Both the position numbers and the translations under genes were made by a program. The notes under the pieces were generated by a model. The model did no database searches and was not told where the DNA came from. It saw nothing but the letters and a program-made list of their open reading frames with translations. This document shows positions 9,592-17,900 of a stretch of DNA of 64,000 nucleotides, in pieces (within the stretch, counting starts at the first letter, position 1; every line of letters begins with the position of its first letter). The stretch is from Rhodoferax ferrireducens (GTDB lineage: Bacteria > Pseudomonadota > Gammaproteobacteria > Burkholderiales > Burkholderiaceae_C): contig NZ_QEII01000318.1 in NCBI RefSeq assembly GCF_003347515.1, positions 82,994 to 146,993 of the forward strand, written 5' to 3'.

Positions 9592-11118
9592 ATGATCTTA
9601 GAAAGATTGCTTTCCCCGGCGCTGTGGTTGATGCGGCACCTGCGTCTTGCCGCCAAGTGCCTGCTGCTGGCGGCGATTTTGATGACGCTGCCGGTCGTGA
9701 TGCTGCTTCAACATTTACTGACTGAATCTGCTGGCGCTGGTGCAGCCTGGGTGGCTTGGTTGAGTGGTGTGTGCGTGGTGTTGTCTGTGTATTTTTTGCT
9801 GGCCTTCCATCGGAGCATTGCCCAGGATTTGGGTGTGGTGACACAAGCCCTGGACCAGTTGGTGCGGGGTGATTTACGCTTGAGTCTGGTAACGCGCGGT
9901 CGGGATGAGCTTGCCAATCTGGCGTCGGCAACCAACAAGATTGGCGCCACGGTGTCTGCAATGGTGGCCAATGTGCGCAGTAATGCCGCTTTCGTCGCAC
10001 ATTCTGGCAAGAGTCTGGCGACGGGTAACCGTGAGCTGTCAGATCGGACCGAGCAGCAGGCGGCCAATCTGGAACAAACAGCGGCCAGTGTGGAGCAGTT
10101 GTCTTCCACCGTGCAAGGCAACGCGCAGACTGCGGCCCAAGCCAACGCTCAGGCTGCCAGCGTGCGCGATGTTGCCGATCGGGGCGCTTCCACCATGGCA
10201 GAGGCCATCGCATCGGTTGAGGCTATCCAGAGCAGCGCCAAACGGATGGATGAAATTGTCAGCGTGATCGACGGGCTGGCCTTTCAGACCAATATCCTGG
10301 CGCTTAATGCTGCCGTGGAGGCTGCCCGGGCGGGGGAGTCCGGCCGTGGTTTCGCCGTGGTTGCCAGCGAGGTCAGGTCCCTGGCCCAACGTTCGGCCGA
10401 GTCGGCCAAAGAGATTCGACAACTCATCGGCGCATCGTCTTCCCAGGTGGCGTCCAGCGTTTTGAGGATTCGCGCTGCGGGCAGCAACATCACGCAGATC
10501 GTGTCGGGCATTCGCGATGTGGCCACCAATATGTCGCAGATATCGACTTCCAGTGCAGAACAGAGCTCGGGGCTGACCGAGATAACGACGGCGGTGCGCC
10601 AGCTCGATGAAATCACGCAGCGTAACGCGCAGATGGTCGAGCATGCGGTGACGCAGGCATCCAATCTGGAAGGCCGGGCATCGACGCTGGTGGAGGCTGT
10701 GGCCATGTTCAAGCTGCAGCAGGGCTCGGCGGAGGAAGCGATTGAACTCGTCAACCGGGCTGTGGCGCAGCGCCGACGCAGTGCCTCTCGCGATTCATAT
10801 CTGCGTGAAGTGACCGATCCCACTCAGGGGTTTCACGACCGCGATATGTATGTCTTTGTGCTTGACCGCAACGGTACTTATGTGGCGTTTGGTGGCAACC
10901 CGGCCAAGGTCGGCACTCGGGTGCAGGATATCGCCGGCATTGACGGACAGGGTCTGGTGGATGACATCCTGAACCAGGCGGCGATGGAGCCGGGCTGGGT
11001 GGAATATGACATCACCAACCCGACGACCGGACGCGTACAAAGCAAGATGTCTTTTGTGCAGCAGGTGGACGACCTGTTCGTCGGTTGCGGCGTTTACAAA
11101 AACCTGGTGCTCACTTAG
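9592..11118 (+). CDS. Methyl-accepting chemotaxis protein with C-terminal single-Cache domain
   Basis: 508 residues. Two close hydrophobic segments (about 20-42 and 51-70) leave almost no periplasmic loop. A HAMP-like stretch follows (about 72-125), then the coiled-coil signalling domain with the conserved hairpin tip (QTNILALNAAVEAARAGE near 233). From about residue 405 comes a sequence like an sCache_2 ligand-binding domain: MYVFVLDRNGTYVAFGG, then QGLVDDILNQA, GWVEYD and FVGCGVYKN. No membrane segment separates it from the signalling domain, so it should face the cytoplasm, unlike the usual periplasmic Cache. A 13-nt palindrome (GCTGGA-C-TCCAGC, 9535-9547) lies upstream. The ligand is unknown. 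Confidence 0.88.
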   Translation: MILERLLSPALWLMRHLRLAAKCLLLAAILMTLPVVMLLQHLLTESAGAGAAWVAWLSGVCVVLSVYFLLAFHRSIAQDLGVVTQALDQLVRGDLRLSLVTRGRDELANLASATNKIGATVSAMVANVRSNAAFVAHSGKSLATGNRELSDRTEQQAANLEQTAASVEQLSSTVQGNAQTAAQANAQAASVRDVADRGASTMAEAIASVEAIQSSAKRMDEIVSVIDGLAFQTNILALNAAVEAARAGESGRGFAVVASEVRSLAQRSAESAKEIRQLIGASSSQVASSVLRIRAAGSNITQIVSGIRDVATNMSQISTSSAEQSSGLTEITTAVRQLDEITQRNAQMVEHAVTQASNLEGRASTLVEAVAMFKLQQGSAEEAIELVNRAVAQRRRSASRDSYLREVTDPTQGFHDRDMYVFVLDRNGTYVAFGGNPAKVGTRVQDIAGIDGQGLVDDILNQAAMEPGWVEYDITNPTTGRVQSKMSFVQQVDDLFVGCGVYKNLVLT

Positions 11119-11129
11119 TCCGGACCGAC

Positions 11130-11798
11130 TTACCCAACGCCTTGCCCTGTATCACGCTTGGCCCGTGCGCGCTTCAGCGCCGCTTCAATTACGGCGCGTT
11201 TCTTGTCCAATACCGCGGGGTCGGTGTGCTGGGAGTGGTGGGGTAAGTCCGCCAGTTTCACCAGCGCCTTTTCTTCAAGCCTTTTTTCGTTCTCGGCCTC
11301 GTCCCGATTGCGTTTGTAGCTATGAAACAAATAGCGATTTTGTGCCAAATCGGCTTGAGGATGCGACCAGGCGGCCCAGCCGGTTGCAGTACCCGTCACA
11401 TTTTCAAGCTCAATGCAATCCACCGGGCAGACTGGAAGGCACAACTCGCAGCCAGTGCAGTAGGCCTCGATCACCGTGTGCATCTGCTTGTTACTGCCCA
11501 TGATCGCGTCGGTCGGGCAGACCTTGATGCACAGCGTGCAGCCGATACACCAGTTTTCATCAATGAACGCAACAGTGCGCGGACCCTCTGCGCCATGGAT
11601 CGGGCTCAACACCAAGGCCGGCTGACCCGTGATGGCTGCCAGCCGTTCAATACCTTGTGCACCGCCGGGCGGACACTGGTTAATGCCCGCCGTGCCTTGT
11701 GCAATGGCCTGCGCGTAAGCCGCGCAGTCGGGGTAGCCGCAACGGGTGCACTGGGTTTGAGGCAGCGCCGCGAGGATAGTGGCGGCCAGCGCAGTCAT
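11130..11798 (-). CDS. rnfB: RnfB/RsxB-like iron-sulfur protein
   Basis: 222 residues. The N-terminal Fe-S motif CTRCGYPDCAAYAQAI, with a later cysteine in NQCPPGG, is the Fe4 domain of RnfB, and two ferredoxin motifs follow (CIGCTLCIKVCP and CTGCELCLPVCP). It lacks the N-terminal membrane anchor of classical RnfB and has no other rnf genes nearby, which is the usual stand-alone RsxB-like arrangement in Burkholderiales. The charged, helical C-terminus (EKRLEEKALVKLAD, then AALKRARAKRD) has no known function. It starts 2 bp after the phaZ stop on the same strand, so the two are probably co-transcribed. It converges on the chemoreceptor gene, 11 bp apart. Confidence 0.85.
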   Translation of the reverse strand: MTALAATILAALPQTQCTRCGYPDCAAYAQAIAQGTAGINQCPPGGAQGIERLAAITGQPALVLSPIHGAEGPRTVAFIDENWCIGCTLCIKVCPTDAIMGSNKQMHTVIEAYCTGCELCLPVCPVDCIELENVTGTATGWAAWSHPQADLAQNRYLFHSYKRNRDEAENEKRLEEKALVKLADLPHHSQHTDPAVLDKKRAVIEAALKRARAKRDTGQGVG

Positions 11799-11800
11799 TG

Positions 11801-13237
11801 CTATTTGCGCGTAACCTTCTTTGCTGCAGTTTTGACAGCCTCTGGTGCCCTATTGGCTGCCGCTGTAACTGGTTTTGTAGACGTGCTTGCTGCCTTCGCG
11901 GCAGAGGTCACTGCTTTGACCGGCTCAGCTGCTTTCGTCACGTTCACAGCGGAGGCTGCGACTGGTTTTGCAGCCGGCTGATGGGTCAGAATGAATGACT
12001 TGACCTGCGGGTACACCAGTTCACGCCAGCGGCGACCACTGAAGATGCCATAGTGACCGGCGCCGGGCACTTCCAGGTGTTTTTGCTCCGAAGCAACCAC
12101 ACCACTACAGATGTTATGGACGGCCTCAGTTTGGCCGGAACCGGAAATGTCGTCAAGTTCGCCTTCCACAGAGAATAAGGCGGTCGTAACGATGTCCTGG
12201 GGGCGCACACGTTCTATTTTTCCATCCACGCCCTTGACATCCCAAGTGCCGTTCACCAGACTGAATTCCTGAAAAACAACTCGAATCGTTTCCAGGTAGT
12301 AGTCCGCGTCCATGTCCAGCACAGCGTTGTACTCGTCATAGAACTTGCGGTGCGCTTCGGTGCTTGCATCGTCGCCCTTGATCAGGTCCTTGAAGTATTC
12401 GTAATGGCTCTTGGCGTGGTTGCTGGGGTTCATTGCCACAAAACCGGTGTGCTGCAGGAAGCCAGGGTAGACGCGCCGTCCAGCGCCCGGGAAGTTGGTG
12501 GGAACGCGGTAAATGACGTTGTTTTCAAACCATTCGAAGGGCTTGTTCATGGCCAGGTTGTTCACCGCCGTCGGGGACTTGCGGGCATCAATCGGGCCGC
12601 CCATCATGGTCATGCTCAATGGCGTCAACTCACCGCGGCTGGCCATCAAAGAAACGGCAGCCAGCACCGGCACCGTGGGCTGGCACACGCTGACCACGTG
12701 GCAATTGCCGTAAATGCCCTGCAGGTGGCGGATGAACTCTTGTATGTAGTTTACATAGTCATCCAGATGGAACTCACCCTCCGATAGCGGAATCAGGCGT
12801 GCATTTTTCCAGTCCGTGATGTAAACCTTGTGATCCTTGAGCATGGTCTTGACCGTATCGCGCAACAGCGTCGCATAGTGGCCAGACAAGGGGGCTACGA
12901 TCAAGACGGCGGGCTGACCCTTGAGTTTGCCGAGCGTCGCCGGATCATCACTGAAACGTTTGAAACGGCGCAATTCACAAAATGGCTTGTCGATTTCAAC
13001 GCGTTCATGAATTGCAATATCGACCCCGTCTACATCGATCGTGCGAATGCCAAATTCCGGTTTCTCGTAATCCTTGCCCAGACGATGCATCAAGTCATAG
13101 CCGGCTGAAATACGCTGTGCAAACGGGTTTTGCCCCAGCATTGAAAGCGGGTTGCCATAGACCTTGGCAGCTGACTGAGCCAAGTCAGTGAAAGGCTCCA
13201 TCAGGGAACGTTGTGTTTCGTAGAGTTGGTAGAGCAC
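11801..13237 (-). CDS. phaZ: Intracellular poly(3-hydroxybutyrate) depolymerase with Lys/Ala-rich tail
   Basis: 478 residues, GTG start (the MLYQLYETQRSLMEP beginning is conserved in the family as I recall it). Degrades stored PHB granules to hydroxybutyrate units. The alpha/beta-hydrolase core has the cysteine nucleophile motif VVSVCQPTVP (C185), as in the PhaZ1 type of Ralstonia, with the later GAGHYGIFSG giving the catalytic His. Residues about 421-478 form a low-complexity Ala/Lys/Pro/Thr tail (AAKP, TAAKKVTRK) like the DNA-binding tails of PhaF or histone H1-type proteins. The upstream aminotransferase gene is separated by about 500 bp, so phaZ probably has its own promoter. Confidence 0.92.
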   Translation of the reverse strand: MLYQLYETQRSLMEPFTDLAQSAAKVYGNPLSMLGQNPFAQRISAGYDLMHRLGKDYEKPEFGIRTIDVDGVDIAIHERVEIDKPFCELRRFKRFSDDPATLGKLKGQPAVLIVAPLSGHYATLLRDTVKTMLKDHKVYITDWKNARLIPLSEGEFHLDDYVNYIQEFIRHLQGIYGNCHVVSVCQPTVPVLAAVSLMASRGELTPLSMTMMGGPIDARKSPTAVNNLAMNKPFEWFENNVIYRVPTNFPGAGRRVYPGFLQHTGFVAMNPSNHAKSHYEYFKDLIKGDDASTEAHRKFYDEYNAVLDMDADYYLETIRVVFQEFSLVNGTWDVKGVDGKIERVRPQDIVTTALFSVEGELDDISGSGQTEAVHNICSGVVASEQKHLEVPGAGHYGIFSGRRWRELVYPQVKSFILTHQPAAKPVAASAVNVTKAAEPVKAVTSAAKAASTSTKPVTAAANRAPEAVKTAAKKVTRK

Positions 13238-13734
13238 GATGAATTCACTTTCAGGAAATGTTGCAGTGCAATATAACAGTTATAAAAGGCGTTGCATTGG
13301 AGTGGAAACACCAATTTTCTCGGCCATTTGTTACCTTTGTGTAAGCTTGAGGCCAGAAATCGTCTGCTACCGGGCAATTTAATTCCAGAGTGATGAATGC
13401 GAATAAATTAACATAGATTGGCGAACTTTGCCATCAGTGTTGCTTCGTGGCATTTAGGGGGGAACTTGATGCGCGGCTTTTTGGATGCTAGCGCGTTTGA
13501 ATCACCCTAACCATTGAAAAAATGGCCAAAATGCCCTTCATTTTTCGGGGTCTCCGCTACCCCGTGAAAGCTAATGAAGACCGGCCCTTGTCACTTCTGC
13601 CCTGAGGCGATCCGGGCGACGGTCAAGACACCCGGCCCCGGACCTGCCCGCGCGAAATGGTTGTTTACTATAAAAACAATAGCTACTTGCGCTTATAGGA
13701 CGGGGACTAGATGGCTATTTGATCTAAATAATGG
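13238..13734. other. 497-bp intergenic region upstream of phaZ
   Basis: No convincing gene. A 64-codon frame at 13574-13768 has no RBS and overlaps the repeat and the aminotransferase end, so it was discarded. The region is AT-richer than its surroundings near phaZ (13260-13440), where the phaZ promoter should lie. It holds a short hairpin (CGGGGT at 13546-13551 with ACCCCG at 13559-13564) and one copy of the TAGCT/GCGC repeat (13661-13721). Confidence 0.6.
13661..13721 (+). repeat. Interspersed TAGCT/GCGC repeat, copy 2
   Basis: Contains ATAGCTACTTGCGCTTAT followed by GGGGACTAGATGGC and a T-rich end, matching the shared plan of the copies in pccA and in the cbb operon. It lies just downstream of the aminotransferase stop on the opposite reading direction. 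Confidence 0.7.
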
Positions 13735-14931
13735 TCAAACCACCTTGGCAATCGATGCACACACGTAATCAATGTTCTTGCTGTTCAGGGCCGCTACACA
13801 CATGCGCCCGGTGTCCGTGCCGTACACGCCAAATTCGCTGCGCAAGCGTACCATTTGGTCTTTGGTCAAGCCCGAATAGCTGAACATCCCGATCTGGCTG
13901 GTGATGAAGCTCATGTCCTGCTTCACTCCGGCAGCCTTGAGGCCGTCCACCAGCTTCTGGCGCATGGCCTTGATGCGTACGCGCATCTCGCCCAGTTCCT
14001 TCTCCCACAAGGCCCGCAGTTCGGGGTTGCCCAACACGGCCGCCACAATCGCACCACCGTGGATCGGCGGGTTGGAGTAGTTGGTGCGGATCGCAATCTT
14101 GAGTTGGCTCAGAACGCGGCCAGCTTCTTCTTTGCTCTCGCAGACCACCGACAGGGCGCCGACGCGTTCGCCGTACAGGCTGAAGCTCTTGCTGAAGGAG
14201 GTCGAGACGAAAAAGTCCAGGCCGGCGGCGACGAACTTGCCGATGACCGCGCCATCTTCCTCAATGCCGTAGCCGAAGCCCTGGTAAGCCATGTCGAGGA
14301 AGGCGACCAGGTTTTTCGCCTTGACGGCCGTGATCACTTGATCCCACTGTGCAGCGGTGATGTCGTAGCCGGTTGGGTTGTGGCAGCAGGCGTGCAGCAG
14401 AATGATGCTGCCCGGCGCGGCGGCGTTCAGGTCGGCCAGCATGCCTTCAAAGTCGACACCGCGCTTGGCTGCGTCGTAATAGCGGTAGCTTTCGACCGGA
14501 AAACCCGCGTTGGTGAACAGGGCACGGTGGTTTTCCCAGCTGGGGTCGGAGATCAGCACGGTGGCGTTGGGATTGAGCTTCTTGAGAAAGTCGGCCCCGA
14601 TCTTCAGGCCGCCGGTGCCGCCAATGCCTTGCACGGTCGCTACGCGACCGGACTTGACGGGTTCGCTGTCGGCGCCGAACACCAGACTTTTGACTGCTGC
14701 GTCATAGGCGGCAATGCCGTCAATGGGCAGGTAACCGCGCGCTGTGGGCTTGTCCATCATTGTCTTTTCGGCGGCCTGCACGCATTGGAGCAGGGGCAGC
14801 TTACCGTTGTCGTCGAAATACACGCCGACGCCCAGATTGACTTTGGCGGGGTTGGTGTCGGCGTTAAATTGCTCGTTCAAACCCAGAATCGGGTCGCGGG
14901 GGGCCATTTCGACAGCGGAAAAGAGAGACAT
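13735..14931 (-). CDS. Aspartate/aromatic amino-acid aminotransferase (class I, PLP)
   Basis: 398 residues, typical for AspC/TyrB. Transfers amino groups between aspartate or aromatic amino acids and 2-oxoacids in the cytoplasm. Family marks seen: VNLGVGVYFDDNGKLPLL near the start, ARGYLPIDG, the HACCHNPTGYD loop, LDMAYQGFGYG and the PLP lysine in STSFSKSFSLYGERVG. The IRTNYSNPPIHGG segment holds a conserved arginine-region motif. AspC and TyrB cannot be separated by eye, so no symbol is given. It is divergent from uvrB, with about 150 bp between them. Confidence 0.92.
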   Translation of the reverse strand: MSLFSAVEMAPRDPILGLNEQFNADTNPAKVNLGVGVYFDDNGKLPLLQCVQAAEKTMMDKPTARGYLPIDGIAAYDAAVKSLVFGADSEPVKSGRVATVQGIGGTGGLKIGADFLKKLNPNATVLISDPSWENHRALFTNAGFPVESYRYYDAAKRGVDFEGMLADLNAAAPGSIILLHACCHNPTGYDITAAQWDQVITAVKAKNLVAFLDMAYQGFGYGIEEDGAVIGKFVAAGLDFFVSTSFSKSFSLYGERVGALSVVCESKEEAGRVLSQLKIAIRTNYSNPPIHGGAIVAAVLGNPELRALWEKELGEMRVRIKAMRQKLVDGLKAAGVKQDMSFITSQIGMFSYSGLTKDQMVRLRSEFGVYGTDTGRMCVAALNSKNIDYVCASIAKVV

Positions 14932-15016
14932 GTGAGGGTCCTGTTAATGGAAGTCTGGAGAAAAGGCGGTTTGCCGCCAGGGTGCCAGGCATTTTAGCGG
15001 CCGATCCGTTCAGCAC

Positions 15017-15048
15017 TTGACAGTGCGACGTCTGCGCAATTCGATAAC
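15017..15048 (+). promoter_or_regulatory. Candidate sigma70 promoter of uvrB
   Basis: TTGACA at 15017-15022 is a perfect -35 hexamer. TTCGAT (15040-15045, 17-bp spacer) or GATAAC (15043-15048) could serve as -10. No LexA-like CTG-N10-CAG box was seen here. Confidence 0.4.
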
Positions 15049-15084
15049 ATTCCGGGTTGCCCCGTATTTTTGAATAGTCTCCTC

Positions 15085-17220
15085 ATGCCCGCACCCACCC
15101 CGATTGCTCTTGCCGCTACTGACGATGCCGCCACAGTGCGCACCGGCACATTTGTGCGTTTTCCCGACTCGCCATTCGAGTTGTACCAGCCTTATCCGCC
15201 GGCCGGGGACCAGCCCGAAGCCATCAACAAACTGGTCGAGGGGGTGAATGACGGCGAGGTATTTCAGACCCTGCTGGGTGTGACCGGCTCGGGCAAGACC
15301 TTCACCATGGCCAATGTGATTGCGCGCCTGGGCCGACCCGCCATTGTGTTTGCGCCCAACAAGACACTGGCGGCGCAGTTGTACAGCGAATTTCGCGAAT
15401 TTTTCCCGAATAACGCGGTGGAGTACTTCGTCAGCTACTACGACTACTACCAGCCCGAGGCTTATGTGCCGCAGCGCGACCTGTTCATCGAGAAGGACTC
15501 TGCGATCAACGAACACATCGAGCAGATGCGCCTGTCGTGTACCAAGAGCGTGCTGGAACGGCGTGACGTGGTGATTGTGGCGACCGTCTCGGCCATCTAC
15601 GGCATTGGCCAGCCCGAGGCCTACCACCAGATGGTGATGACGTTACGCGCAGGCGACAAAATGGGCCAGCGTGATGTGATCACCCAGCTGGTGCGCATGC
15701 AGTACCAGCGCAACGACATGGAGTTTTCACGCGGCAAGTTTCGGGTGCGCGGCGACACGATTGACGTGTTTCCGGCCGAGCACAGCGAGATGGCGATTCG
15801 CATTGAGCTGTTTGATGACGAGATCGAGTCGCTGCAGCTGTTTGACCCGCTGACCGGGCGCATCCGGCAGAAAATTCCGCGTTTTACCGTGTACCCAAGC
15901 AGCCATTACGTCACGCCGCGTGACCAGGTGCTGGCGGCGGTGGAAACCATCAAGGTCGAGCTGTCAGACCGGGTGAAAGAATTCGTGGGCCAGGGCAAGC
16001 TGGTGGAAGCGCAACGGCTGGAGCAGCGCACCCGCTTTGATCTGGAAATGTTGAACGAAGTCGGGCACTGCAAGGGCATCGAAAATTACACGCGCCACCT
16101 CAGCGGCGCCGCACCGGGCTCGCCGCCCGCCACCCTGACCGACTACCTGCCCAAGGACGCGATGATGTTTCTGGACGAAAGCCATGTGCTGATCGGCCAG
16201 TTTGGCGGCATGTACAACGGCGATCGATCGCGCAAGACCACGCTGGTGGAATACGGCTTTCGCCTGCCCAGCGCGCTGGACAACAGGCCGCTCAAGTTTG
16301 AAGAATTCGAAACCAAGATGCGCCAGGCCATCTTTGTCTCGGCGACCCCGGGGCAGTGGGAAAAAGACCATGCCGGGCAGGTGGTGGAGCAGCTGGTGCG
16401 CCCCACCGGGCTGGTAGACCCCGAAGTCGAGGTGCGCCCCGCCACCAACCAGGTAGACGACGTGCTGCAGGAAATCCGCATCCGCGTGGAGAAGAGTGAG
16501 CGGGTGCTGATCACCACGCTCACCAAACGCATGGCCGAGCAGCTGACCGACTATTTGAGCGACAACGGCGTGAAGGTGCGCTATCTGCACAGCGATGTCG
16601 ACACGGTGGAGCGGGTGGAGATCCTGCGCGATCTGCGTTTGGGCACCTTTGACGTGCTGGTGGGTATCAACTTGCTGCGCGAGGGCCTGGACATTCCGGA
16701 GGTGTCCCTGGTTGCGATTCTGGATGCCGACAAAGAGGGATTTTTGCGCTCGGAACGTTCACTGATCCAGACCATTGGCCGGGCCGCGCGCAATCTGCAT
16801 GGACGGGCGATTTTGTATGCCGACAAGGTCACCGAATCGATGAAAAAGGCGATGGGCGAGACCGAGCGGCGCCGCGCCACCCAGGTGGCACACAACCTGA
16901 CCCATGGCATCACGCCGCGCTCGATCATTAAACAGGTGAAAGACCTGATTGACGGGGTGTACAGCGAAAAAGCCGGCAAAGAGGCCGACAAGCTGGAACG
17001 TGATGCGATGCAGCGGGCGCAGGTGGAGGAGATGAGCGAAAAAGACATTTCGCGTGAGATCAAGCGTCTCGAGAAGCTGATGCTGGAGCACGCCCGTAAC
17101 CTGGAATTCGAGAAAGCAGCGCGGGTGCGCGATCAACTGGGTATTTTGAAGGAGCAGGCCTTTGGTGCGGCCGGCCACGATAATCTGGCTGTTATTGCGT
17201 CCGGGAGTGAAAAATCGTAG
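15085..17220 (+). CDS. uvrB: Excinuclease ABC subunit B
   Basis: 711 residues from the ATG at 15085; a TTG five codons earlier is also possible. UvrB is the DNA-damage verification helicase of nucleotide excision repair, working with UvrA and UvrC. Seen: Walker A GVTGSGKTFTMA (about 64-75), the beta-hairpin region SYYDYYQPEAYVP, FLDESHV, IGRAARN, and the C-terminal UVR motif (about 655-690, RLEKLMLEHARNLEFEKA) that binds UvrC. The last residues, AVIASGSEKS, extend past the usual end, and the underlying DNA resembles the GTCATTGCGAG repeat family seen elsewhere in the window, so the tail may be repeat-derived. Confidence 0.96.
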   Translation: MPAPTPIALAATDDAATVRTGTFVRFPDSPFELYQPYPPAGDQPEAINKLVEGVNDGEVFQTLLGVTGSGKTFTMANVIARLGRPAIVFAPNKTLAAQLYSEFREFFPNNAVEYFVSYYDYYQPEAYVPQRDLFIEKDSAINEHIEQMRLSCTKSVLERRDVVIVATVSAIYGIGQPEAYHQMVMTLRAGDKMGQRDVITQLVRMQYQRNDMEFSRGKFRVRGDTIDVFPAEHSEMAIRIELFDDEIESLQLFDPLTGRIRQKIPRFTVYPSSHYVTPRDQVLAAVETIKVELSDRVKEFVGQGKLVEAQRLEQRTRFDLEMLNEVGHCKGIENYTRHLSGAAPGSPPATLTDYLPKDAMMFLDESHVLIGQFGGMYNGDRSRKTTLVEYGFRLPSALDNRPLKFEEFETKMRQAIFVSATPGQWEKDHAGQVVEQLVRPTGLVDPEVEVRPATNQVDDVLQEIRIRVEKSERVLITTLTKRMAEQLTDYLSDNGVKVRYLHSDVDTVERVEILRDLRLGTFDVLVGINLLREGLDIPEVSLVAILDADKEGFLRSERSLIQTIGRAARNLHGRAILYADKVTESMKKAMGETERRRATQVAHNLTHGITPRSIIKQVKDLIDGVYSEKAGKEADKLERDAMQRAQVEEMSEKDISREIKRLEKLMLEHARNLEFEKAARVRDQLGILKEQAFGAAGHDNLAVIASGSEKS

Positions 17221-17267
17221 TTGTGAGTGATTTATCTAGTACCTGAGTGAATTACTCGGACTCTGTT

Positions 17268-17293
17268 ATACTTGACTTAAATAGTCAACTAAA
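17268..17293 (+). promoter_or_regulatory. Type 1 IscR binding site and -10 element of the isc operon
   Basis: ATACTTGACTTAAATAGTCA followed by ACTAAA fits the type 1 IscR operator (ATA-N3-GACT-N5-AGTC-N3-TA). It overlaps a TATACT -10 (17267-17272), the position expected for autorepression by [2Fe-2S]-IscR. It lies about 20 bp upstream of the iscR start. Confidence 0.8.
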
Positions 17294-17313
17294 TACGACT
17301 GAAGGAGTATGCG

Positions 17314-17850
17314 ATGCGTCTCACCACCAAAGGCCGTTTTGCGGTCACCGCAATGATTGATCTGGGTCTGCGTCAAAGCAACGGCCCGGTGACCTTGGCC
17401 GCCATCAGCCAGCGCCAGCAGATTTCTCTTTCCTATCTGGAGCAATTGTTTGGCAAGTTGCGTCGGCACGAGTTGGTTGAATCCACCCGTGGCCCCGGCG
17501 GCGGTTACACCCTGGCGCGCAATCCATCTGAAATCACGGTGGCTGACATTATCGTTTCGGTTGATGAACCCATTGACGCAACACAGTGCGGCGGCAAGGA
17601 AAACTGCCTGGGCGAGGGTACTCGTTGCATGACGCATGACCTGTGGGCAGCGCTGAATGTGCGGATGGTCGAGTTTTTGGAGTCGGTGACGCTGCAAAAG
17701 CTGGTGGATGATCAATTGGCGAAAGGCCTGCAGATTGAAGATAAGCCTACGCTCAAGCGGGCGATTTCCAGCATGCCGGCGGTCAAGCCTATTCGCATGA
17801 ACATACCGAACTCTGTTTTTGCGCTGGGAAATGCATTTTCCAAAATTTAA
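17314..17850 (+). CDS. iscR: Fe-S cluster-responsive regulator IscR
   Basis: 178 residues, Rrf2 family, RBS GAAGGAG. The winged-helix DNA-binding domain begins MRLTTKGRFAVTAMIDL, and the helix with SYLEQLFGKLRRHELV contacts DNA. Cluster-ligand cysteines C92, C98 and C105, with H108 (QCGGKENC, RCMTH), match the E. coli pattern apart from one extra residue. It binds a [2Fe-2S] cluster and represses the isc operon when clusters are plentiful; a good operator sits in its own promoter. It is the first gene of the isc operon, 50 bp before iscS. Confidence 0.95.
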   Translation: MRLTTKGRFAVTAMIDLGLRQSNGPVTLAAISQRQQISLSYLEQLFGKLRRHELVESTRGPGGGYTLARNPSEITVADIIVSVDEPIDATQCGGKENCLGEGTRCMTHDLWAALNVRMVEFLESVTLQKLVDDQLAKGLQIEDKPTLKRAISSMPAVKPIRMNIPNSVFALGNAFSKI

Positions 17851-17900
17851 CAGCACCCGGCCTTGGTCGATCTTCAAACAACAGTAGCAGTGAGCTAGCA

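Noticed and set aside
11315..11345. TTTGTAGCTATGAAACAAAT in rnfB as another repeat fragment
   Set aside because: Too short, lacks the GCGC and CTAGAG parts, and the coding sequence is ordinary.
13574..13768. 64-codon open frame in the phaZ-aminotransferase gap
   Set aside because: No RBS, overlaps the interspersed repeat and the aminotransferase end, and composition is not gene-like.
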